Origin: Ruminococcus sp. | GTDB lineage: Bacteria > Bacillota > Clostridia > Oscillospirales > Ruminococcaceae | DNA length: 35,268 bases | Assembly: GCA_021199305.1 (NCBI GenBank) | Contig: JAJQIH010000019.1 | Coordinates: 1 to 35,268, forward strand | Reading direction: 5' to 3' | The notes under the pieces: model-generated | The model's database searches: none | What the model was told of the DNA's origin: nothing | What the model saw: only the letters and a program-made list of their open reading frames with translations | Shown here: one piece after another, positions 14,724 to 22,613 of the stretch | How positions within the stretch are numbered: position 1 is the first letter of the stretch | Layout: the number at the start of each line of letters is the position of its first letter | Program-made: the position numbers and the translations under genes

Positions 14724-15056
14724 CGTGACGATGCGTGACGGTCGTGACGATGTTTCTGAGGTCTCTAAAATACCGTCACCATCGACACACATCGTCACGC
14801 TTTTAATTTCGGGATCATGAACTATCGACATTATCAGCATTATCGAACCCCGATTGTGCTGAAAATGCTGATAGTTCAGATTTCTCGGAGTATGGATTTT
14901 GCACCTTTTGGGCTTTTTGTGAGACAAAAGGTGCAAAAAGCCCAAAAGACAGATTTCTGCAACTCTCGGAACGTGAACTTTGCACATTTTCCGCATTTTG
15001 TAGCTGCAAAGTGTGCAAAATGCGGAAAGTTCAGATTTCTCATAATGCAGGGAGTG
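14724..15056. repeat. Array of four 9-bp-periodic hairpin units
   Basis: Units lie at 14724-14799, 14818-14878, 14897-14948 and 14975-15032. In each, one half consists of two or three 9-base words in tandem and the other half carries their complements, again with 9-base phasing but in swapped order. The last three units are each followed by CAGATTTCT (14877, 14950, 15032), and two of these are followed by CTCGGA. Word sequences differ completely between units. On the reverse strand the pattern translates as three-residue repeats such as HFAHFA and KCGKCAK. I recall similar stretches inside gut Firmicute mobile-element genes, but cannot confirm it. Confidence 0.75.
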
Positions 15057-15072
15057 TGATAAATCTAAATTA

Positions 15073-15215
15073 CTATGGTTTTTGTGGATTTAATTTCTTC
15101 GTTGCGTCAACACATTTCTGCTGAAAAATTACTGTTTCAATCTTTATTGCAAAAAATGCAGCAATGCTCGCATAAAACATCAATATACCGCCCTTGCTTT
15201 CAATAGCTTCAAAGC
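15073..15215 (-). pseudogene. Duplicated 43-codon fragment of the DUF3169 gene
   Basis: The segment 15085-15215 repeats 16163-16293 with four mismatches in 131 bases, in the same orientation and 1078 bases away. The reverse frame stays open (ILMFYASIAAFFAIKIETV, then KCVDATKKLNP) and stops at TAG 15075-15073. It is a partial copy of residues about 137-178 of the DUF3169 protein, located just after the operon. There is no start signal. Confidence 0.9.
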
Positions 15216-15280
15216 AATCTGAGAGTGCCGTTTTGCATTATTAAGAAAGCTCAAAATGAAAGCTCAAAAATAATCGCCCA

Positions 15281-15856
15281 TCATTGCGGCATATACCACC
15301 ATGAATTTAAGCCGTAAAGGTAGGTTCTTGAGCCTTTTGGCATTTGAGTAAGAGCGTTAAATACGTTGTAGTAATCGCCGAAACCCATACCAATGCTGAT
15401 AACGCCAAGTGCTGTGAAGAAGATAAGCGATGGGAATATCATACCGATTATGTAAGGAATCGCGCCAAATACAATGTTCGGCAGAAGCGACATAAAAATA
15501 AACCTCGACTTTGACATAGTTTCTGTACCGACTACAAAAATCAAGCCTTGCTTTAAGTTTGTGTACAGGTATACATCCTCTTTAAAACAAATTGCGTGCA
15601 AAAATTCGTGAGGGAACAGAACCAGAACAGACGCTACACATCCAAGCGGCAACGACCAGCCGCCAATGTAGTCCCAGCAGCGTATTAACGCTGGAATCGC
15701 AAGCAGTATCATTATGATAATACAGCCGATATTTGCAATTATTGCCAGTTGTTTTGTGCTGTTTACCTCCTTGAATTTGTGTGCATTTTCTTTGTGCTCG
15801 CCGTGTGGAAGCGAGTCAGGGTTCAGGTCGTACTTTCCGCAATAATGTAATTTCAT
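15281..15856 (-). CDS. DUF3267 membrane protein, putative metallopeptidase
   Basis: This 191-aa membrane protein matches DUF3267, a group related to site-2-type zinc peptidases. FPHEFLHAICF near residue 85 supplies an HExxH zinc motif inside a hydrophobic region, and four or five membrane segments are apparent (about 37-60, 70-90, 115-135, 140-160). The C-terminal GFGDYYNVFNAL places a conserved Asp where the third zinc ligand is expected. The ATG is supported by GGGAG. It is the third gene of the reverse HTH-DUF3169-DUF3267 operon, 27 bases after the second. A substrate cannot be inferred. Peptidase activity is family inference, not shown. Confidence 0.82.
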   Translation of the reverse strand: MKLHYCGKYDLNPDSLPHGEHKENAHKFKEVNSTKQLAIIANIGCIIIMILLAIPALIRCWDYIGGWSLPLGCVASVLVLFPHEFLHAICFKEDVYLYTNLKQGLIFVVGTETMSKSRFIFMSLLPNIVFGAIPYIIGMIFPSLIFFTALGVISIGMGFGDYYNVFNALTQMPKGSRTYLYGLNSWWYMPQ

Positions 15857-15883
15857 TTTAATCTCCCGCTTTCATTTGTTCTT

Positions 15884-16675
15884 TTAAGAAATCTTGTTTC
15901 CCGCCTTTGAATATTTAAACGCTTCTATGCAATACGTCGACTGATTGACAATCCAGATAAGACATACCACCAGAGATGGTAAGAATCCTATTCTGAAAAC
16001 GAGTGCGCAAACGGCAAGGACTGTTGATAAAATAACGCAAGCTGTATTGGTAACAGTATATGACCTGTACGCACATTTGCCAATCATAATTTTTTCGGCT
16101 TCGTCACAGCTATCCATCCACTTCTTCTGAAATCTCGTGTCATAAACCGACGCTGTTTTTTCTGGATTTAATTTCTTCGTTGCGTCAACACATTTCTGCT
16201 GAAAAATTACCGTTTCAATCATTATTGCAAAAAATGCAGCAATGCTCGCATAAAACATCAATATACTGCCCTTGCTTTCAATAACTTCAAAGCCTTTGGA
16301 GTATGACGCTACTATCAGAAAGTAAGACAGAATTGTTGCAATGTTTGTAATCCAGATGATAATAGAATGCTGCTTGTCAATTAAATCCGGAGTTTCTTCG
16401 TCCTCTCCGTCCCAGGAAACAATCAGCTTCTTAGCATTCCTGTAAATTGGAACGCAGACAACAGGCAGGATAATTGCTACCGCAAGCAGCAGCCAGGGAG
16501 CTATATTCGCTGCGAAAAATTCTCCCGCACCCCTTATCCCTCCAGCCATCGAATCGCTTCCAAATTTAACAGAGCAAAAGCCTATTACTATGCCGATAAC
16601 CAGACAGCAAATCATTATAACCATAAATTTAGGCAGAGCCTTTTTGTTCGCATTCCTGATCTCATTGTTATCCAT
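15884..16675 (-). CDS. DUF3169 family membrane protein
   Basis: This 263-aa integral membrane protein starts with a charged segment (NANKKALPKFM) and has paired membrane helices at about 17-38 and 58-80, 107-125 and 135-155, and 210-255. Between them lies a soluble loop, IYRNAKKLIVSWDGEDEE, characteristic of DUF3169. Proteins of this family typically sit directly after a small Xre regulator, as here. Their role is unknown. The start is supported by AGGAGGAAGAGG and overlaps the HTH gene by 8 bases, so the two are translationally coupled. A 131-bp internal piece has been copied to 15085-15215. Confidence 0.87.
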   Translation of the reverse strand: MDNNEIRNANKKALPKFMVIMICCLVIGIVIGFCSVKFGSDSMAGGIRGAGEFFAANIAPWLLLAVAIILPVVCVPIYRNAKKLIVSWDGEDEETPDLIDKQHSIIIWITNIATILSYFLIVASYSKGFEVIESKGSILMFYASIAAFFAIMIETVIFQQKCVDATKKLNPEKTASVYDTRFQKKWMDSCDEAEKIMIGKCAYRSYTVTNTACVILSTVLAVCALVFRIGFLPSLVVCLIWIVNQSTYCIEAFKYSKAGNKIS

Positions 16676-16883
16676 TTTCCTCTTCCTCCTGTAAATAAAA
16701 TACTTCTTCCACAGTTACGCCGCACACCCTTGCAATAGTTAACGCAAGCGTAACAGACGGCGAATAATCGCCCCTCTCTATAAGGCTGATTGTCTGCCTT
16801 GAAACGCCGCACAAGCGCCCCATTTCCTGCTGATTAACATTGAGTGCTGCCCGGCGTTCTTTTAAACGGTTTCGCAATATCAT
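16668..16883 (-). CDS. Small Xre-type HTH regulator
   Basis: This 71-aa protein is essentially one helix-turn-helix domain. NRLKERRAALNVNQQEMGR is followed by CGVSRQTISLIERGDYSPS, the recognition helix and the ERG/YSPS turn typical of YgzD/YozG-like regulators, ending with the LTIARVCGVTVEEVF helix. It leads the DUF3169-DUF3267 operon, and two palindromes between promoter and start codon are the natural target, implying autorepression. A GGAGG site precedes the ATG. Confidence 0.92.
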   Translation of the reverse strand: MILRNRLKERRAALNVNQQEMGRLCGVSRQTISLIERGDYSPSVTLALTIARVCGVTVEEVFYLQEEEENG

Positions 16884-16900
16884 TATACTACCTCCGAAAT

Positions 16901-16973
16901 GACAATCTTAATTGTCGAAATGACAACTATCTTTGTCATTTTTGATTATACTACTGCCGAATCCATTTGTCAA
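16901..16973 (-). promoter_or_regulatory. HTH-DUF3169-DUF3267 promoter with two operator palindromes
   Basis: On the reverse strand, TTGACA (16973-16968) and TATAAT (16950-16945) are 17 bases apart. Downstream lie two palindromes sharing the half-site TGACAA/GACAAT: ATGACAA-N6-TTGTCAT (16920-16939) and GACAAT-N4-ATTGTC (16901-16916). Both are in the transcribed leader, where binding by the small HTH protein would block elongation or initiation. Confidence 0.85.
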
Positions 16974-17077
16974 TAGTTTTTTGAAAATTGGTGCAGGCTT
17001 GTTTTTGTTCTCACAATATGATATTATAAGTTTAGCGAAGAAGGCTACAATTTGTAATGAGATGAGGATTTGATGAT

Positions 17078-18010
17078 ATGATTATTCAGACTGGTATGAG
17101 AACGGACATTCCTGCGTTCTATTCAGAATGGCTTGAGAACCGTATCAAAGAGGGATTTGTCTGTACAAGAAATCCGTATTATCCAAATCAGGTTACCAGA
17201 TACTCACTCTCTCCAGATGTGGTGGATATAATCGGTTTCTGCACAAAAAATCCTGCACCGATGCTCGAACGTATGGACGTGTTGTCTCCTTATGGTCAAT
17301 ACTGGTTTGTGACGATTACACCATATGGAAAGGAAATCGAGCCGAACGTTCCGCCAAAGGAAAAAGTAATTGATGATTTTATCAGGCTTTCAAAAATTGT
17401 TGGTGCGGATAGTATGGGCTGGCGGTACGACCCGATATTTCTCACTGAAACATATACAATCAAGCGACATATCTGTGATTTTGAAGAAATAGCAAAACGA
17501 CTTTGTGGATATACGCACAGCTGTGTCATCAGCTTTATCGATCTTTACGAAAAGACAAAACGTAACTTTCCACAGGCAAGGTCAGTTGAAAAAGCCGATA
17601 AAAGCACACTTGGAAAGGCACTGATTGAAATTGCAAATAAATATGATATAACAGTTCGTCCTTGCTGTGAGGGAGATGAGCTTGCAGTTTACGGTGCAGA
17701 TTGCAGTGGCTGTCTTACGCAAGATATATGGGAACAGGCAATTCACGGCAGACTTGACATTCCAAAATCAAAAATCAAGTCACAGCGTTCTCAATGCACC
17801 TGCGTTTTCGGCAGAGATATAGGGCATTACAACAACTGCGGTCACTTGTGTAAATACTGCTATGCCAATGCTGACAGCAGGCTTGTGTTGCAAAATATGA
17901 AACAGCATGATCCGAAATCTCCGTTTCTGATTGGTCACAGTATGCCCGACGATGTGATTCATATTGCACAGCAAAAATCTTGGGTGGACAGTCAGCTTAC
18001 ACTTTTTTAA
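17078..18010 (+). CDS. DUF1848 protein, Fe-S cluster-binding
   Basis: This 310-aa protein matches DUF1848, a group with radical-SAM-like cysteine clusters. The N-terminal part has RTDIPAFY, the middle contains FCTKNPAP and YWFVTITPYG, and the C-terminal third has a Cys cluster: CCEGDEL, DCSGC, then CTCVFGRDIGHYNNCGHLC and YCYAN. Such proteins are thought to bind an iron-sulfur cluster and have been linked to DNA lesion or nucleotide chemistry by weak similarity to spore photoproduct lyase-type proteins. That link is inference. A GAGGA ribosome-binding site lies 9 bases upstream. It is a single-gene unit between the HTH operon (divergent) and tRNA-Ser. Confidence 0.85.
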   Translation: MIIQTGMRTDIPAFYSEWLENRIKEGFVCTRNPYYPNQVTRYSLSPDVVDIIGFCTKNPAPMLERMDVLSPYGQYWFVTITPYGKEIEPNVPPKEKVIDDFIRLSKIVGADSMGWRYDPIFLTETYTIKRHICDFEEIAKRLCGYTHSCVISFIDLYEKTKRNFPQARSVEKADKSTLGKALIEIANKYDITVRPCCEGDELAVYGADCSGCLTQDIWEQAIHGRLDIPKSKIKSQRSQCTCVFGRDIGHYNNCGHLCKYCYANADSRLVLQNMKQHDPKSPFLIGHSMPDDVIHIAQQKSWVDSQLTLF

Positions 18011-18091
18011 GCGAAATCAGATACATAAAGGCTCTCATCCATTGACAATCAGCACGAATCAGACAGCACCTCCAAAATCCGAAAAAAGCAC

Positions 18092-18120
18092 TTGCATTCG
18101 GTTTAAAAGTGTGCTATAAT
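18092..18120 (+). promoter_or_regulatory. Promoter of tRNA-Ser
   Basis: TTGCAT and TATAAT are separated by 17 bases, 53 bases before the tRNA. Confidence 0.8.
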
Positions 18121-18173
18121 CTAAATCACGGTGTCCTCGCTATGTTAAACGCTGGCAGGTTCACTTACTTTTT

Positions 18174-18262
18174 GGAAGCGTATCGAAGTGGTCATAACGG
18201 GCCTGACTCGAAATCAGGTAGCTCTCACGGGCTCGTGGGTTCGAATCCCACCGCTTCCGCCA
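18174..18262 (+). tRNA. tRNA-Ser (CGA anticodon)
   Basis: The acceptor GGAAGCG pairs with CGCTTCC. The anticodon loop CTCGAAA is flanked by CCTGA/TCAGG. A long variable arm is typical of tRNA-Ser, the T-arm is GGGTTCGAATCCC, the discriminator is G, and CCA is encoded. The gene marks the right edge of the accessory region, but no direct repeat of its 3' end was found inside the window. Confidence 0.96.
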
Positions 18263-18272
18263 GAAAATCAAG

Positions 18273-18300
18273 CCCCCGATTTTTCGGGGTTTTATTTTTT
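18273..18300 (+). terminator. Terminator of tRNA-Ser
   Basis: CCCCGA and TCGGGG form a short stem with a T-rich loop followed by TTTTATTTTTT, 11 bases after the CCA. Confidence 0.9.
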
Positions 18301-18462
18301 GCTTACACGAATTTTGCACGCTTTTTGGTATACGATGTCAACCAAAACGGCAACAATTATTGTAAATTTATTGTTAATCGAGGTCAAACTATGGAATATT
18401 TATGGTGCTTATCGCACAGTTATCGGCGTTTTGCTGCTGGGAATGAATTACCGGACTCAGAT

Positions 18463-18501
18463 AGCTTCTCTCTTTGCTTAAAGCTTGCAAAGAGGGAAGC
18501 T
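18463..18501 (+). terminator. 15-bp hairpin upstream of the marR promoter
   Basis: The arm AGCTTCTCTCTTTGC pairs with GCAAAGAGGGAAGCT (one T-G) around a 9-base loop. Only a weak T stretch (TGAATTTTG) follows, so it may be a terminator or a repeated palindrome. The rest of 18303-18532 shows no supported feature. Confidence 0.5.
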
Positions 18502-18532
18502 TGAATTTTGCCACGACTTAAAAAAATTTGCC

Positions 18533-18580
18533 TTGACAAATTCAAGACGCTGCAATATAATTAAGTAGTTAACTATTTAA
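18533..18580 (+). promoter_or_regulatory. marR-ABC promoter and MarR operator
   Basis: TTGACA (18533) and TATAAT (18556-18561) are 17 bases apart. Immediately downstream, TTAAGTAGTTAACTATTTAA (18561-18580) is a 20-base palindrome with one mismatch, centred on TAGTTAACTA, the typical look of a MarR-family site. Its position at the transcription start implies repression of the operon by its own first gene. Confidence 0.87.
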
Positions 18581-18593
18581 TCGAGGTGAGAAT

Positions 18594-19025
18594 ATGAGTA
18601 AACCACTGATGCTTAACATCAAAAGCACCTATAAGCTATGGACGGGATATATGAAGTCGCTTGCAAATGCGGCAGGCATTCCCGATTCGTACCGGATGGT
18701 GCTTACTTTTTTGCTAAGACATCCGGGCGCAAGCCAGAAGGAGATAGCAGAGTTCAGAAATATTACTACTGCGTCTGTAAGTCAGATTGTCAAGGAAATG
18801 GAGCTTACAGGGTACTTGAGAAAGGAAACTGATTCGAGGGACCAGCGTTATGTAAATCTGTATTTGACTCAGAAGGGCGAAGACTGCGCCGAGGAGCTTC
18901 ACAAGCGAATCGCTAAGGCTGACGATGATATTACAAGGCTTTTTACCACCGAAAAGGAAAGCGCAATGATTGAAATGCTGAGTGAGCTTTCACAAATTAT
19001 AGAAAAGGAGCTGCCAAAATGCTAA
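18594..19025 (+). CDS. MarR-family transcriptional regulator
   Basis: This 143-aa winged-helix protein has the recognition region GASQKEIAEFRNITTASVSQ followed by the wing, RKETDSRDQRYVNLYLTQKG, whose D-R-R pattern is the MarR signature. An N-terminal helix and the C-terminal EMLSELSQIIEKEL helix would form the dimer interface. The ATG follows GAGGTGAG. It overlaps the first ABC gene by 7 bases. With the palindrome at its own promoter, it most likely represses the operon until an exported drug or metabolite binds it. The ligand is unknown. Confidence 0.93.
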   Translation: MSKPLMLNIKSTYKLWTGYMKSLANAAGIPDSYRMVLTFLLRHPGASQKEIAEFRNITTASVSQIVKEMELTGYLRKETDSRDQRYVNLYLTQKGEDCAEELHKRIAKADDDITRLFTTEKESAMIEMLSELSQIIEKELPKC

Positions 19026-20749
19026 AGTACTTGAAAAAATATTGGTATTGCTGTATTTTAGCGCCGCTGTTTATGTTTGGCGAAATTGCAATGGATTTGC
19101 TTCAGCCTGATATGATGGCGACGATCGTAGACGACGGCGTACTGGGCGGAAATATGCAGCTCATTTTTTACGAAGGAATTAAAATGGTTCTGCTTGTACT
19201 GTTCGGCGGTGCCTGTGGAGTTCTTTGCGGAGTGTTTGCAAATATCGCATCCCAGAACTTCGGAAACGATGTCAGAAAGGATATGTTCTCGCACATTATG
19301 GACTTCTCCTTTGAGCAGACCGACCGCTTTACAACAGGTTCTCTTGTAACGAGAATTACAAACGATGTATCGCAGGTTGAGCAGATGATTATGCAATGTA
19401 TTCGCTCGCTCGTTCGGTGCGTTGTAATGTTTGCTGGCGGAATTTTTATGCTCTATCGCCAGTCGCCGAAATTTGCGCTTGTAGCGGCTTGCGGCTTACC
19501 GTTTGTGACGGCGATTGTAGTTTTCACGCTAAAGAAAGCATCGCCGCTATTTACAAAAATTCAGCAAAAGCTCGATCGGGTAAATTGCATAGTTCAGGAA
19601 AACATAGCGGGAGCGAGAGTTGTAAAGGCTTACGTTAAAGAGGACAGCGAGCTTGAAAACTTTTCAAAAGCAAACGACTCCCTTTGCAGTACAAATTTAA
19701 GAGCGCAGACTATTCTTGCGTTTTTGAATCCGTGCGTGAATATTGTTCTCAATCTGTGCGTTGTTGGAGTTTTGTACGTTGGCGGCTATACCGTCCAGGC
19801 AAACGGAAACATTACTCCAGGACAAACTATGGCGGCAATTACATATCTTTCTCTGATTCTTATGAGAATTGTATTTCTGGCAAATATCTTCCAGACCTTT
19901 ACAAGAGCCGCCGCTTCCTGGAAGAGAATCCGCGAGGTTTTAAATACCGAAAGCGCACAGAAGTCAGGAACTCAGACAGCTGATACTGACATCAGCGGCG
20001 AGGTAGAGCTCAGACACGTAACGTTTTCTTATCCAAACCTGCCTGAGAATATAGTTCTCGACGACATTTCATTGTCTGTCAAGAAGGGCGAAACCATCGC
20101 TATTATCGGCTCTACCGGTTGTGGAAAGTCAAGCCTTGTAAACCTTATTCCAAGATTTTACGATGCAACCGAAGGCGAGGTTATAGTCGACGGACATAAC
20201 GTGCTTGAATACGACATCCAGGCGCTTCGAAGCAAGATAGGTATAGTTCAGCAAAAGGCGGAGCTGTTTTCAAGAAGCATAAAAGAAAATATCTGCTGGG
20301 GAAGCGAGGGCGCAACCCAGGATGAGATAAGTAAGGCGGCGAGCACGGCACAGGCTGAGGAGTTTATACTTCGTATGGCTGACGGCTATGAAACTGCCGT
20401 TACCGAGGGCGGGCATTCGCTTTCAGGTGGACAAAAGCAAAGAATTTCCATTGCCCGTGAGATGATTAAAAAGCCTGAAATTTTAATTTTAGACGATTCC
20501 GGAAGCGCTCTTGACTTAAAGACCGAAAGCGCCTTTTATGAAGCTCTTAACAAGGAGTTTTCAGACACTACAAGAATTATTGTTGCACAGCGAATAGCCT
20601 CCGTCAGACAAGCGGACAGGATTTACGTTTTGGAGCATGGCAAAATTTGCGCCAGCGGAACACATTCCGAGCTGCTTGAAACGTCGGATGTATATCGGGA
20701 AATCTGCCGTTCACAGTTAAAGAAAGGGGAGATTGTAGATGCCGAATAA
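19019..20749 (+). CDS. Heterodimeric ABC exporter subunit with degenerate ATP site
   Basis: This 576-aa half-transporter has an N-terminal six-helix exporter domain (about 1-300) and a C-terminal ATPase domain. Walker A is GSTGCGKSS at 364-372, the signature is LSGGQKQR, and the Walker B end is LDDSGSALD, where the usual catalytic Glu is Asp (D493). The switch His is replaced by Gln (Q524 in VAQRIAS). These are the marks of the non-hydrolytic partner in asymmetric pairs such as BmrC/LmrC/TM287. It should pair with the next gene to export drugs or lipophilic compounds across the membrane. It overlaps marR and, by 11 bases, the second ABC gene. Confidence 0.93.
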   Translation: MLKYLKKYWYCCILAPLFMFGEIAMDLLQPDMMATIVDDGVLGGNMQLIFYEGIKMVLLVLFGGACGVLCGVFANIASQNFGNDVRKDMFSHIMDFSFEQTDRFTTGSLVTRITNDVSQVEQMIMQCIRSLVRCVVMFAGGIFMLYRQSPKFALVAACGLPFVTAIVVFTLKKASPLFTKIQQKLDRVNCIVQENIAGARVVKAYVKEDSELENFSKANDSLCSTNLRAQTILAFLNPCVNIVLNLCVVGVLYVGGYTVQANGNITPGQTMAAITYLSLILMRIVFLANIFQTFTRAAASWKRIREVLNTESAQKSGTQTADTDISGEVELRHVTFSYPNLPENIVLDDISLSVKKGETIAIIGSTGCGKSSLVNLIPRFYDATEGEVIVDGHNVLEYDIQALRSKIGIVQQKAELFSRSIKENICWGSEGATQDEISKAASTAQAEEFILRMADGYETAVTEGGHSLSGGQKQRISIAREMIKKPEILILDDSGSALDLKTESAFYEALNKEFSDTTRIIVAQRIASVRQADRIYVLEHGKICASGTHSELLETSDVYREICRSQLKKGEIVDAE

Positions 20750-22553
20750 TCAACAAAACAATCCTCCGAAGGTTGATTTGCGCCGACATGGCCCTCCGAT
20801 GATGGGAGAGGTGGAAAAATCAAAGGACGCTGGAAAAACTCTCCGAAGACTCGCTAAGTATCTGCTTAAATCAAAGTATCTGTTTCTGGGAGTTTTCGTA
20901 GCCGTTATATTGGTGACAATCACATCTCTTATTTCCCCGGCAATACAAGGCGAGGTAATAGACTGTATCAAGGAACGCTCGTGGGACTCGTTTAAGCTTT
21001 TGCTTATATTGTTGCTTGTATCCTTTTTGCTGAATACTTTGTTTACGCTCGCTCAGTCGCTGCTTTCAGCAAGGCTTAGCCAGAGCATTGTCAGACATAT
21101 GAGATACGACCTGTTTAAAAAGATCGACCACCTTTCAATTTCCTATCTTGACACACACTCAAACGGCGACGTAATGAGCAGAATGACAAACGATATTGAA
21201 AACATTTCAAATACCGTTTCCCAGAGCTTAGGTTCGCTCGTATCAGGAGTTCTGACAATTATCGGAACGGTTGCCATTATGTTTTATTACTGCTGGCAGC
21301 TTACCCTTATCACTATGGTGACGGTAGTTATTACAGTTTTTGTCACAAAGGTTATGTCTACGAAAATGCGAAGCGTTTTCCGCAGACGAGCTAAAGCTCT
21401 CGGAGAACTAAACGGACATTCTGAAGAAATGATTACAGGCTACCGCACAGTTTTAGCGAACAACCGACAGGAAAAGACAAAAACCGAGTTTGCTGAAATT
21501 TCCGACAGACTTACAAAAGAGGGCATTCACGCAGAGATTCTAGGCGGAAGTATGGGCCCTATTATGAACTGCATTTCAAACCTGAGCTTTGTAATCGTAG
21601 CGGCTTTCGGCGGTTATTTTGCGCTTAAAGAGTTTATAACAATCGGTATAATTTCAGCCTTTATAATCTACGCAAAGCAGTTCTCACGACCGATAAATGA
21701 TATTGCAAACCTTTACGGCTCGCTTCAGACGGCGCTTGCAGGAGCCGAGAGAGTTTTCGGACTTATGGATCAGCCTGATGAGAACAACAGCGGAAGTGAG
21801 AAAATCGAAAATATGCAGGGAAATATTTCATTTCGACATATCGACTTTTCGTATATTCCTGGAAAGCAGGTGCTTTACGACTTCAGCCTGGATGTAAAGT
21901 CGGGACAGAAAATTGCTCTTGTCGGCGCAACAGGAAGCGGCAAGACAACTATTGTAAACCTGCTTATGAGATTTTACCTTGCCGATTCGGGTGAAATTCT
22001 GATTGACGGGAAGAATATCTTAGACCTCGATCGTGACTGGTTGAGAAAGAACACCGCTATAGTTTTGCAGGATACAGTTTTGTTCTCCGACACGATTGAA
22101 AACAATATAAAATACTCGAATCCTGACGCTGACAAGGCGGCCGTCGTTAAAGCGGCGCAAACGAGCAATTGCGCACAGTTTATAAATCGGCTTAAAGGCG
22201 GCTACCAGACCTATCTGCGGCAGGCAGGAGAAAATCTCTCGCACGGTCAGAAGCAGCTTATAAACATCGCAAGAGCTGTAATTGCCGACCCGAAGATTTT
22301 AATCCTCGACGAAGCTACATCTTCTGTCGACACAAGAACAGAGCAGGGCATTCAGGACGCTCTTGTAAATCTTATGAAAAACCGCACAAGCCTGATTATT
22401 GCCCACCGTCTTTCGACAATTCAGGATGCAGACGTAATAGTCGTTATGGAAAAGGGAAGAGTAGTCGAAACGGGAACGCACGAAGAGCTTTTGGAAAAGC
22501 AGGGTGCATATTATTCGCTTTATATGGCGCAGTTTGCAGGAAATAAAACGTAA
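20739..22553 (+). CDS. Heterodimeric ABC exporter subunit with catalytic ATP site
   Basis: This 604-aa half-transporter has six membrane segments (about 45-330) and an ATPase domain. Walker A is GATGSGKTT at 396-404, Walker B ILILDEATSS has the catalytic Glu (E525), and the switch His is H556 in IAHRLST. Its signature motif is LSHGQKQL rather than LSGGQ. In asymmetric exporters the altered signature pairs with the degenerate Walker site of the partner, so the two genes complement each other as expected. About 40 extra N-terminal residues, starting PNNQQNNPPKVDLRRHGPPM, are typical of LmrD/BmrD-like subunits. The start lies inside the previous gene. Confidence 0.94.
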   Translation: MPNNQQNNPPKVDLRRHGPPMMGEVEKSKDAGKTLRRLAKYLLKSKYLFLGVFVAVILVTITSLISPAIQGEVIDCIKERSWDSFKLLLILLLVSFLLNTLFTLAQSLLSARLSQSIVRHMRYDLFKKIDHLSISYLDTHSNGDVMSRMTNDIENISNTVSQSLGSLVSGVLTIIGTVAIMFYYCWQLTLITMVTVVITVFVTKVMSTKMRSVFRRRAKALGELNGHSEEMITGYRTVLANNRQEKTKTEFAEISDRLTKEGIHAEILGGSMGPIMNCISNLSFVIVAAFGGYFALKEFITIGIISAFIIYAKQFSRPINDIANLYGSLQTALAGAERVFGLMDQPDENNSGSEKIENMQGNISFRHIDFSYIPGKQVLYDFSLDVKSGQKIALVGATGSGKTTIVNLLMRFYLADSGEILIDGKNILDLDRDWLRKNTAIVLQDTVLFSDTIENNIKYSNPDADKAAVVKAAQTSNCAQFINRLKGGYQTYLRQAGENLSHGQKQLINIARAVIADPKILILDEATSSVDTRTEQGIQDALVNLMKNRTSLIIAHRLSTIQDADVIVVMEKGRVVETGTHEELLEKQGAYYSLYMAQFAGNKT

Positions 22554-22572
22554 AGAGTGAGAAATAAAAAAC

Positions 22573-22610
22573 CACCGCCCGAAACCGAAAGGTTTCGGGC
22601 GGTGAGTTTT
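22573..22610. terminator. Bidirectional terminator, copy 1
   Basis: A perfect 14-bp stem (CACCGCCCGAAACC and its complement) with a GAAA loop lies between the end of the ABC operon and the end of the reverse hxlR gene. A-rich and T-rich flanks (AATAAAAAAC and AGTTTT) suit both directions. The stem is identical to that at 24729-24760. Confidence 0.9.
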
Positions 22611-22613
22611 CCT

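Noticed and set aside
14670-15018. Reverse open frames over the hairpin array
   Set aside because: The frames are made of the repeats themselves and lack start signals. Treated as repeat, with a note on possible origin in a larger gene.
18174-18262. tRNA-Ser as an integration site for the accessory region
   Set aside because: No direct repeat of the tRNA 3' end and no integrase were found between 8130 and 18173.
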